A stretch of 64,000 bases of DNA. Source: Paraburkholderia sacchari. GTDB lineage: Bacteria; Pseudomonadota; Gammaproteobacteria; Burkholderiales; Burkholderiaceae. The notes under the pieces were generated by a model, which saw only the letters and a program-made list of their open reading frames with translations, was not told the DNA's origin and searched no databases. Location: positions 342,908-406,907 of the forward strand of contig NZ_JTDB02000006.1 of assembly GCF_000785435.2 (NCBI RefSeq), given 5' to 3'. The position numbers and the translations under genes are program-made. Below are positions 43,078 through 51,711 of this stretch, one piece after another. The number at the start of each line of letters is the position of its first letter. The first letter of the stretch is position 1.

Positions 43078-43143
43078 CGCGAGTTCGACCGGTTTCTCGC
43101 GCGCTCACCTGAGACCGCCACCATCGAGGACCTACGGCGCTAT
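43078..43143 (+). pseudogene. Tyrosine-recombinase (integrase) N-terminal scrap
   Basis: This short plus-strand frame reads REFDRFLARSPETATIEDL and then RRY. It closely resembles the SAM-like N-terminal domain of phage/IS91-associated integrases, where RFLGRSPDTATxEDLRRY is usual. Nothing of the catalytic domain follows; homology stops at 43143, a few bases from the stop codon of a truncated gene on the other strand. Confidence 0.5.
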
Positions 43144-43149
43144 CTTCCG

Positions 43150-43338
43150 TTACGCGTTCACGCCTTCTTTCTCTGCCAGCAGTTTCTTCAGGCCATTGAC
43201 GAACGACTCGCAATCGACCGTCTCATTCCAGGCTTCCCATTTGTCCTTGGTGGCAAACTCCGCGTCGCGGTCGAGCTTGGCGCGCTTCTCCTCCGACCAG
43301 AAGATCCCATCATAGCCATAGTCCGCCGCCTTTTTCAT
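43150..43338 (-). CDS. Short hypothetical protein, possibly 5'-truncated
   Basis: Sixty-two residues from ATG 43338: a charged, helical protein (MKKAADYGYDGIFWSEEKRA, WNETVDCESFVNGLKKLLAE). The frame reads sensibly for a few codons before the Met (DEIAAM) and is then cut by a stop. It may thus be the C-terminal part of a longer gene truncated at about 43355. It is bounded on its 3' side by the integrase scrap. I do not recognise the family. Confidence 0.4.
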   Translation of the reverse strand: MKKAADYGYDGIFWSEEKRAKLDRDAEFATKDKWEAWNETVDCESFVNGLKKLLAEKEGVNA

Positions 43339-43356
43339 GGCTGCGATTTCGTCGTC

Positions 43357-43755
43357 CTAACGCCTTTCATAGGTGCGTCGCGCGCTCGACGGCCGGGATT
43401 CGAGCGTAGAAAGATCGTCCTTCGTCAGCGACTGGAACAGCTTCTCCCGGACCGACGATGCGACCGATGGGTTCTGCGATAGCAATACGCGCGCTTCGAT
43501 GCTCCCGTTCGCGCGCAGCTCATGCTGCCCTACAACGGCTAGCGAAGGATTGGATGCAAGCGCTCGCAAAACGACCTCTTCTTTCGTGGCGAGAAGTCGA
43601 GCCTGAGTTTTTTCGCTGATGACCGGGTTGGACGCAAGCGACGTGCGCACCTTGCTCGTGCTCACCCCAAAATGAAGGTCACCCGTGAACAGTTCCCGTA
43701 ACGCTGGGCTTAACGACACATTCGACGCGAGCGCGACGACATGCGCGCTACCCAC
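43357..43755 (-). CDS. Leucine-rich-repeat-variant (LRV)-like protein
   Basis: A 132-residue alpha-solenoid candidate with four imperfect repeats of about 25 residues keyed on L/ASNP or SQNP: VVALASNVSLSPALRELF, VRTSLASNPVISEKTQARLL, VLRALASNPSLAVVGQHEL, ARVLLSQNPSVASSVREKLF. This is the variant leucine-rich-repeat pattern, known in proteins such as the Azotobacter LRV protein. It begins inside the end of the DUF3820 gene (8-bp overlap), so the two are co-translated. It is short for the family and may be a protein-binding module. Confidence 0.65.
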   Translation of the reverse strand: MGSAHVVALASNVSLSPALRELFTGDLHFGVSTSKVRTSLASNPVISEKTQARLLATKEEVVLRALASNPSLAVVGQHELRANGSIEARVLLSQNPSVASSVREKLFQSLTKDDLSTLESRPSSARRTYERR

Positions 43756-43963
43756 GCTTGCGCAGCGGATCGAGCAAGCTCCTCAGGCCGTTATGGTCCA
43801 ACTCCTGCATCAGCGCGAGCAGCCGGCCGATTTCGCCCGGCGGAAACCCTTCGCGAGCGAACCAATTGAGGTAATGCCCGGGCAGATCGGCGATGAGCCG
43901 TCCTTTGTATTTGCCAAAGGGCATGGCCAGGGTGACGAGACGTTCAAGGTCTAGAGCTTGCAT
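43748..43963 (-). CDS. DUF3820-family protein
   Basis: A 71-residue protein with the family motif MPFGKYKGRLIADLPGHYLN and WFAREGFPPGEIGRLLALMQ. DUF3820 members include a putative quorum-sensing-regulated virulence factor of Pseudomonas, with exonuclease-like surroundings in some genomes; the biochemical role is not settled. ATG 43963 is preferred, but ATG 43972 and 43999 are in frame. Its stop overlaps the LRV-like gene, forming a two-gene unit. Confidence 0.75.
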   Translation of the reverse strand: MQALDLERLVTLAMPFGKYKGRLIADLPGHYLNWFAREGFPPGEIGRLLALMQELDHNGLRSLLDPLRKRG

Positions 43964-44029
43964 GATGATCATATTGTGCACGGCTTTTTGTTGCCGCATG
44001 CGGCGACTAACCTGTGCGCAATTATCGGC

Positions 44030-44962
44030 TTATCCAGCCGTTGCCTGGCGCTGGCGAGGCTCAAGCCGCGCCGCCTCCACCCGTTCGCGCAGCACAGGCA
44101 TCGCGAAATCCAGAAACGCGCGCAGCTTGAGTGGCAGCGGCGCTTGCCCACCGTGCACGAGACTGACGGGCCACGGCGGCGGCTCGAACGCTTCGAGCAC
44201 CACGGCAAGCCGCTTCTCGCGCACCGCCTGCGCGACCTGATACGAAAGCACGCGCGTGAGTCCCACACCTTGCAGCGCGGCGTCGATCGCGGCCTCGGCG
44301 GTGTTCACCGCGAGCCGCGCGCGCACCGGCTGCACGACATCGCCCTTGCCTGCGCGGAACGTCCACGTGCGGCCTTCGACACCCTCGAACGTCACGCAGT
44401 GGTGCCGCGCCAATTCGCCTGGCGCAGCCGGCACACCGTGCTCGGCCAGATACGCGGGGCTCGCGCACACGACGCGGCGAATGGTGCCTACGCCCACCGC
44501 CACGAGTGCGCTATCGGGCAGCGCGCCGATTCGCACGGTGGCGTCCACGTGCTCTTCCATCAAATTGACCACGCGGTCCGCCAGCATGAGGCGCACGTCG
44601 ATCTCGGGATACTGCGCGAGGAACGCATTGACGACGGGCAGCACGTGCAGCCGCCCGAACACCACAGGCGCCGAGAGCGCAAGCGTGCCTCTGGCCGTGA
44701 TGTATTCGCCGGTTGCCGCGCGTTCGGCCTCGCCCACCTCTTCCAGGATGCGCCGGCAGGCCGCCACGTAAGACGCCCCGGCCTCGGTCAAGGTGAGCTG
44801 CCGCGTCGTGCGTTTGAGCAACCGCGTCTTGAGATGCGCTTCGAGGTCGTTGACCTTGCGGCTGACCGTGGCCAGCGGCATGTTCAAACGCCGCGCCGCT
44901 GCGGAAAGGCTGCCGGCCTCGACCACGGCGACGAGCACGGACATCGCATCGAGCCGGTCCAT
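44030..44962 (-). CDS. LysR-family transcriptional regulator
   Basis: A 310-residue regulator from ATG 44962 (MDRLDAMSVLVAVVEAGSLS). HTH: AARRLNMPLATVSRKVNDLE, then LKTRLLKRTTRQLTLTEAG, typical of the large CrgA/DmlR-type branch. RVLSYQVAQAV and WPVSLVHGGQAPLPLKLRAF complete the effector domain. The frame is open upstream to 45082 but crosses a tandem repeat and the terminator of the next gene. No divergent operon is adjacent, so its target is unknown. Confidence 0.9.
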   Translation of the reverse strand: MDRLDAMSVLVAVVEAGSLSAAARRLNMPLATVSRKVNDLEAHLKTRLLKRTTRQLTLTEAGASYVAACRRILEEVGEAERAATGEYITARGTLALSAPVVFGRLHVLPVVNAFLAQYPEIDVRLMLADRVVNLMEEHVDATVRIGALPDSALVAVGVGTIRRVVCASPAYLAEHGVPAAPGELARHHCVTFEGVEGRTWTFRAGKGDVVQPVRARLAVNTAEAAIDAALQGVGLTRVLSYQVAQAVREKRLAVVLEAFEPPPWPVSLVHGGQAPLPLKLRAFLDFAMPVLRERVEAARLEPRQRQATAG

Positions 44963-45027
44963 GACGTTCTCGCTATTCGGGAGGATAAACATGAATATTG
45001 CCGGATCCTCTCCGAACGTGCGAATTG

Positions 45028-45055
45028 GGGGACGCGATTTTGGGGACGCGATTTT
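45028..45055. repeat. Tandem 14-bp duplication
   Basis: GGGGACGCGATTTT occurs twice in direct succession in the leader region between the LysR start and the terminator of the peptide gene. Confidence 0.75.
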
Positions 45056-45071
45056 TGGTTCGTATAACAAG

Positions 45072-45100
45072 AAAGCCGGCAAACCAGGTTTGCCGGCTTT
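45072..45100 (-). terminator. Intrinsic terminator of the small peptide gene
   Basis: AAAGCCGGCAAAC pairs perfectly with GTTTGCCGGCTTT across a three-base loop. On the minus strand it is followed by TTTCTTGTT. It ends 27 bases after the stop codon of the 52-residue gene at 45127 and is the strongest terminator I see in the window. Confidence 0.85.
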
Positions 45101-45126
45101 CGAGGCCAGAGACCTGTGGCGAGAGC

Positions 45127-45285
45127 TTAGCTTGCCGATGCTGCTGCAGCTTGCGGCGTGATCACGAGGTTCAGGCCGTTTTGCTTCGTAATCGTCAGGG
45201 TGACTGCCGACGGGGTCTTGTTGGCGCCAGCGCCAGCCGTAACGACCTGCAGATTCGACAGCTGTTCACGTTGAATCAGTTGCAT
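45127..45285 (-). CDS. 52-residue peptide of unknown function
   Basis: A complete small gene: GGAGG six bases before ATG 45285, 52 codons, TAA at 45129-45127, then a perfect terminator hairpin. The peptide begins MQLIQREQLSNLQVVTAG, continues with a Gly/Ala turn, a Thr/Val-rich beta-like stretch (PSAVTLTITKQNGLNLVITP) and an Ala/Ser-rich tail. The leader-like amphipathic start ending at TAGAGA faintly recalls precursor peptides with a double-glycine cleavage site, but no maturation or export gene is adjacent. It could equally be a small structural or chaperone-dependent protein. Family not recognised. Confidence 0.7.
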   Translation of the reverse strand: MQLIQREQLSNLQVVTAGAGANKTPSAVTLTITKQNGLNLVITPQAAAASAS

Positions 45286-45548
45286 GAGCAACCTCCATGA
45301 GTTTGTGCGTGTGTTGAGAGAACGCTCCCCACTTAGGGATGGAGCGGCGAAAAGCTTACGGCCAATCCGTCGCCGGACGAGCTGTCTCGATTTGAAGTTT
45401 CGTGAAGAGGCTTGAGCCCTTGATCTGCGTCACCCGACAAGCGGGCCATTACACGGCGGCGCCATACAGAAGCTGGAGAAATTACCAATAGTACGATCGT
45501 TCTATTTTGGTTAAGCTACGACTTTCCTTGTTCGCCGGGCTATTTGCC

Positions 45549-47441
<1,893 letters not shown>

Positions 47442-47457
47442 CAGAGACAGCCCCTGC

Positions 47458-47853
47458 TCACGCCGCGCCATCGTGGCAGCAAACGCAGAGCTTATTGCCC
47501 TCGGGGTCGCGGAAATACGCGCCGTAATAGTTTGGGTGATAGTGAGGACGAAGCCCCGGCGCGCCTTCGTCGGTACCGCCATGCGCGAGCGCCAGGGCAT
47601 GAACCGCGTCGACGACATCGCGCGAGGCGGCAAGCAGCGCCGTCATGTTGCCGTTGCCGCATTGCGCGGGCTTGCCGTCGAACGTGCCGCCAACGATGAA
47701 AAGCGGCCGCGCCACGCCCGGAGTCATCCAGCCCGCCCACGGGTGCTCGCGCTCGCAAAACTTCAGCGCGTGCCCGAGCGCCGCCATGATCGGCGAATAA
47801 AAGGCGAAGGCGCGTTCGAAGTCGTTCACGCCAATATAGATATGCGAAATCAT
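47458..47853 (-). CDS. VOC-family (glyoxalase-like) protein
   Basis: A 131-residue VOC protein from ATG 47853 with GGAG eight bases upstream. The first half reads MISHIYIGVNDFERAFAFYS, with the metal-ligand His; the second ends GAYFRDPEGNKLCVCCHDG with Glu in the expected place. These proteins are commonly annotated as lactoylglutathione-lyase-like or fosfomycin-resistance-like without evidence of activity. It is convergent with the acyl-CoA dehydrogenase gene. Confidence 0.87.
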   Translation of the reverse strand: MISHIYIGVNDFERAFAFYSPIMAALGHALKFCEREHPWAGWMTPGVARPLFIVGGTFDGKPAQCGNGNMTALLAASRDVVDAVHALALAHGGTDEGAPGLRPHYHPNYYGAYFRDPEGNKLCVCCHDGAA

Positions 47854-48008
47854 CGTGGGCTCTCCCATTGCGGTATGCGTGTGACTTCGAGCAAGGCGGC
47901 CATCGATCGGCTGACGCCAGCCCGATGCCCATTATGCCCGCGCAGCAAAAGACCCCGCGCCGCTGCGCCTGCCGCGCCACGACCGCGCATTCGTCGGCTA
48001 TAATGCGC

Positions 48009-48120
48009 GGGTCTTAGGGGAGTAGTCTGCGTCACGCGCAATGCGTGTCGCGCCGCCGTCAACATAATTGGCACGCTGTGCCATGGCGCCGGCAGCCGTT
48101 CTTCGGCCTGACGAGACCTA
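48009..48120 (+). promoter_or_regulatory. yybP-ykoY family Mn2+-sensing riboswitch
   Basis: The conserved parts are all present in order: closing stem GGTCT (48010-48014) pairing with AGACC (48114-48118); the loop GGGGAGTAG directly after the 5' strand; and, after a GC-rich hairpin, the second loop TCAACATAAT followed by a GGCAC/GTGCC stem and a GC-rich hairpin capped by TTCG. The yybP-ykoY class is established as a Mn2+ sensor. Downstream, CGGGCTGG (48140-48147) pairs with CCAGCCCG (48178-48185) and could be the expression platform. The exchanger gene starts at 48279. Confidence 0.85.
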
Positions 48121-48278
48121 TGACGTCATCCCTCACACCCGGGCTGGGCGGGGGGATTGCGTCATTGGTCCGTCCGTCCAGCCCGAGGAATGCCGTTTCC
48201 CATGCACCGCTTTTCACGCAGCCACGCGCGCCTGAACACAAGCAATCGCACACACACTCGCACGACGGAGCGTTCGTC

Positions 48279-49283
48279 ATGATCTGGACGTTCGCCCTGC
48301 TCATTGCCGCCGCCGGCATTATCTATCTATCCTGCGAAACCTTCGTCAATGCCGTCGAGTGGCTCGGTCAGAAGCTCAAGGTTACACAGACGGCCACGGG
48401 CACGATCCTCGCCGCGTTCGGCACGGCGCTGCCCGAAAGCGTGGTCACGCTCGTGGCCGTTGCGTTCGGCACCGATGCGGCCCACAAGGAAATCGGCATT
48501 GGCGCGGCCATTGGCGGACCGCTCGCGCTCAGCACTGTCGCCTATGCGGTGGTGGGCGTCGCGTTGCTGGCGACGGTCGCGCGCGCGGGCCGCGCACGCG
48601 CCGGCACCGTTGACGCCGATACGCGCCGTCTGCGCCGCGACCAGCTCTGGTTCCTCGCGATCTTCGTGGTGAAAATCGGGCTCGGGCTCGTGGTGTTCAG
48701 CTTCAAGCCCATCCTCGGCATTGCATTTCTGGCGGCCTACGCGCTCTATTGCTGGAAGGAGCTGAGCGACGATAGCGACGCGATCGAAGACGTGGGGCTC
48801 GAGCCGCTCAAGCTGCGCCCGCGCGATGCGGACCCGTCGCTGTTCTGGGTCCTGCTCCAGACCCTGGGCGCGCTGGTCGTGATCTTCTTCGCCTCGCACC
48901 TGTTCGTGCAGCAGATTGGCAAAGTGGGACCCTGGCTCGGACTGAGCCCGCAATTGACGGCGCTGCTCTTCAGCCCGATCGCCACCGAGCTGCCGGAAAT
49001 CATGAACGCGATCATCTGGGTGCGCCAGGGCAAGGAGAGGCTCGCGCTTGCGAACATCAGCGGCGCGATGATGATTCAGGCCACTATTCCCACCGCCTTC
49101 GGCTTGTTCTTCACGCCTTGGCACCTTGGTGCGCCGTCGATTCTTGCCGCGGTCACGACGATGCTCGCCATCCTGTTCCTGCAGTGGGCGTTCCGCGCGC
49201 CGCAAGTGCATAGCCGCCAGCTTACGCATGTGGGCTGGCTCTATGCGGTGTTCGCGGCCATGCTGTGGGTGATTCCGACGTAA
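48279..49283 (+). CDS. CaCA-family cation exchanger behind a Mn2+ riboswitch
   Basis: A 334-residue inner-membrane exchanger with ten or so transmembrane segments and the two inverted alpha-repeats of the Ca2+/cation antiporter superfamily: AAFGTALPESVVTLVAVAFG in the first half and LLFSPIATELPEIMNAIIWV in the second, each with the ion-binding Pro-Glu. Start ATG 48279, with GGAG eleven bases upstream; an in-frame ATG at 48120 would place the start just after the riboswitch. The riboswitch argues that the physiological ion is Mn2+, exported when in excess, rather than Ca2+. Confidence 0.9.
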   Translation: MIWTFALLIAAAGIIYLSCETFVNAVEWLGQKLKVTQTATGTILAAFGTALPESVVTLVAVAFGTDAAHKEIGIGAAIGGPLALSTVAYAVVGVALLATVARAGRARAGTVDADTRRLRRDQLWFLAIFVVKIGLGLVVFSFKPILGIAFLAAYALYCWKELSDDSDAIEDVGLEPLKLRPRDADPSLFWVLLQTLGALVVIFFASHLFVQQIGKVGPWLGLSPQLTALLFSPIATELPEIMNAIIWVRQGKERLALANISGAMMIQATIPTAFGLFFTPWHLGAPSILAAVTTMLAILFLQWAFRAPQVHSRQLTHVGWLYAVFAAMLWVIPT

Positions 49284-49334
49284 TTGGCTTGCGGCGGTTG
49301 CGCAATTCGTTGTGAAACCGCCGCCCCGCGACCT

Positions 49335-50051
49335 TCAATGCGTCGCGTGCAAATACAAATACAGCGACGAAGCCGCCACGCCGCCCAATAGCGGCCCGAG
49401 CACGGGAATCCACGCATAGCGCCAGTCGCTGTCACGCTTGCCCGGAATCGGCAGCAGCGCATGCATGATGCGCGGCGAGAGATCGCGCGCCGGGCTCATG
49501 GCGTAGCCCGTGGGACCGCCCAGCGAAATGCCGATACCGAGCACGAGCAAGCCGACCGGCAACGCATCGAGCGCGCCCAGGCCCACCTGCGGCGAGGCCA
49601 GATACAGCACACCGAGGATCAGCACGAAGGTACAGATGGCTTCGGTCATCACGTTGTGCCGCACGCTGCGGATCGCAGGCGCGGTGCAGAATACGGCGAG
49701 CTTGAGATCGGCGTCGGCTTCGTTCGCGAAGTGCTGGCGATAGGCGAGCCACACGAGGAACGCGCCCGCCATGCCGCCGAGCATCTGGGCGACGATATAG
49801 CCGCCCACCTTCGACCATGCGAACTTGCCCGCGACCGCGAGGCTGATCGTCACGATCGGGTTCAGATGCGCGCCGCTGTACGATGCGGTCACATAAACGG
49901 CCACAAATACGGCCATCGCCCAGCCAATCACGATGACGATGAGGTCGGCGCCCTTGCCCTTGGTCTTCGCGAGCAGCACGTTGGCAACCGCGCCGTTGCC
50001 CAGCAGCACGAGAATCGCCGTGCCAATGAATTCAGCAATGTAGGGTGACAT
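49335..50051 (-). CDS. glpF: MIP-family channel, glycerol facilitator
   Basis: A 238-residue aquaglyceroporin from ATG 50051 (MSPYIAEFIGTAILVLLGNG). Six transmembrane segments and two half-helices. The first pore motif reads SGAHLNPIVTISLA where NPA is usual, and the second reads GYAMSPARDLSPR where NPARD is usual; the Asp of the second motif, typical of glycerol-permeable members, is kept. Last gene of the minus-strand glp cluster, 122 bp after glpK. The role, facilitated glycerol entry, is inferred from context as much as from sequence. Confidence 0.88.
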   Translation of the reverse strand: MSPYIAEFIGTAILVLLGNGAVANVLLAKTKGKGADLIVIVIGWAMAVFVAVYVTASYSGAHLNPIVTISLAVAGKFAWSKVGGYIVAQMLGGMAGAFLVWLAYRQHFANEADADLKLAVFCTAPAIRSVRHNVMTEAICTFVLILGVLYLASPQVGLGALDALPVGLLVLGIGISLGGPTGYAMSPARDLSPRIMHALLPIPGKRDSDWRYAWIPVLGPLLGGVAASSLYLYLHATH

Positions 50052-50173
50052 TCTGATTTTTTCTTCAGGATTCCGAAGCGGGCACACGAGACCAGCGCAA
50101 TGCTGGCTGCGCGGCCCGTCGGTGAATGGTTGCGTTGACTCGTCCGAGTTCTTTTGCTGACGTCGTCGCGGTG

Positions 50174-51679
50174 TTACTGCGAGTCGTCGGCCCATGCCTT
50201 GGCGGCGCGCACCGCGCGCTGCCAGCCCGCGCGACAGGCGTCCACCTGCGATGCCGGCATGGCTGGCGAGAATCGCTTGTCCACGTGCCACTGGCTCTGC
50301 AGCTCGCTCACGCTTTTCCAATAGCCGATGGCCAGGCCCGCGAGATACGCGGCGCCCAGCGCCGTGGTTTCGGTAATCCGCGGACGCACCGCGTCCACGC
50401 CCAGCAGGTCCGCCTGGAACTGCATGAGCAGGTTGTTCGCGCTCGCGCCGCCGTCCACGCGCAGCTCACCCACGCTGATGCCCGAATCGGCCTCCATGGC
50501 GGCGAGCACATCGAGCGATTGATACGCGATCGAATCGAGCGCGGCGCGCGCGACGTGCGCCGAGGTCGTGCCGCGCGTCACGCCGAAGAGCGAGCCGCGC
50601 GCTCGCGCGTTCCAGTGCGGCGCGCCCAGGCCGGCGAAGGCGGGCACGAGATACACGCCGTCCGTGTGCGGCACGCTCGCGGCAAGCGCCTCGACTTCCG
50701 CCGCGCTCTTGATGACGCCCATGCCATCGCGCAGCCATTGCACCACCGCACCCGCGATGAAGATGCTGCCTTCGAGCGCGTAGTTCACCTCGTCGCCAAT
50801 CTGCCAGGCAATGGTCGTCACGAGATTGTTCTTCGACTCGATGGGCTTCGCGCCCGTGTTCATCATGAGGAAGCAGCCCGTGCCGTAGGTGTTCTTCACC
50901 ATGCCCGAGGCCGTGCACATCTGGCCGAACAACGCTGCCTGCTGGTCGCCCGCAATGCCCGCGAGCGGAATCTTCGACGCGAACACCGTGGTTTTGGTCG
51001 GACCATATATTTCGGATGACGAACGAACTTCAGGAAGCATGCTGCGCGGAATATCGAGCGCGTCGAGCAGCTCGTCGTCCCATTTGCGCGTGTGGATGTT
51101 GAAAAGCATCGTGCGCGAGGCATTGGTCACGTCGGTCACGTGCAGCTCGTGCTTCGTGAAGTTCCAGACGAGCCAGCTGTCGACGGTGCCAAACGCGAGC
51201 TTGCCCTGCCGTGCCTTTTCGCGCGCGCCTTCCACGTTGTCGAGAATCCAGCGGATCTTGGTGGCCGAGAAGTACGCGTCGATCGGCAAACCGGTTTTCG
51301 CGCGCACCATGGATTCGAGGCCGCGTGCCTTGAGCTGGTCGCAAAATTCGGCCGTGCGGCGGTCCTGCCAGACGATCGCGTTATAGACGGGATGACCGGT
51401 CTCGCGGTCCCAGACGATGGTGGTTTCACGCTGGTTCGTGATGCCGATGGCGTTGATATTGGTGCCGTTCAGGCCCACGCGCGTGACCGCTTCGGCGGCC
51501 ACGCCCGCCTGCGTCGACCAGATTTCCTGCGGATCGTGCTCGACCCAGCCCGGACGCGGATAAATCTGCTCGAACTCCTTCTGGGCCATCGAGACGATAT
51601 GGCCCTGCCGGTCGAACAGCATCGCACGCGAACTCGTGGTGCCCTGGTCGAGCGCAAGAATGTACTGTTGGTCCTGCAT
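50174..51679 (-). CDS. glpK: Glycerol kinase
   Basis: Phosphorylates glycerol to glycerol-3-phosphate using ATP. The 501-residue protein has the FGGY-kinase ends: YILALDQGTTSSRAMLFDRQ at the start, IGITNQRETTIVWDRETGHP, the glycerol-binding RPGWVEHDPQEIW, and LRVDGGASANNLLMQFQADL in the C-terminal domain. Start ATG 51679 with GGAG nine bases upstream. It lies 32 bp after glpD and 122 bp before glpF. Length and motifs are normal, with no sign of damage. Confidence 0.96.
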   Translation of the reverse strand: MQDQQYILALDQGTTSSRAMLFDRQGHIVSMAQKEFEQIYPRPGWVEHDPQEIWSTQAGVAAEAVTRVGLNGTNINAIGITNQRETTIVWDRETGHPVYNAIVWQDRRTAEFCDQLKARGLESMVRAKTGLPIDAYFSATKIRWILDNVEGAREKARQGKLAFGTVDSWLVWNFTKHELHVTDVTNASRTMLFNIHTRKWDDELLDALDIPRSMLPEVRSSSEIYGPTKTTVFASKIPLAGIAGDQQAALFGQMCTASGMVKNTYGTGCFLMMNTGAKPIESKNNLVTTIAWQIGDEVNYALEGSIFIAGAVVQWLRDGMGVIKSAAEVEALAASVPHTDGVYLVPAFAGLGAPHWNARARGSLFGVTRGTTSAHVARAALDSIAYQSLDVLAAMEADSGISVGELRVDGGASANNLLMQFQADLLGVDAVRPRITETTALGAAYLAGLAIGYWKSVSELQSQWHVDKRFSPAMPASQVDACRAGWQRAVRAAKAWADDSQ

Positions 51680-51711
51680 GTCTCTTATCTCCATCCGTGA
51701 GTAGTTGTGAT

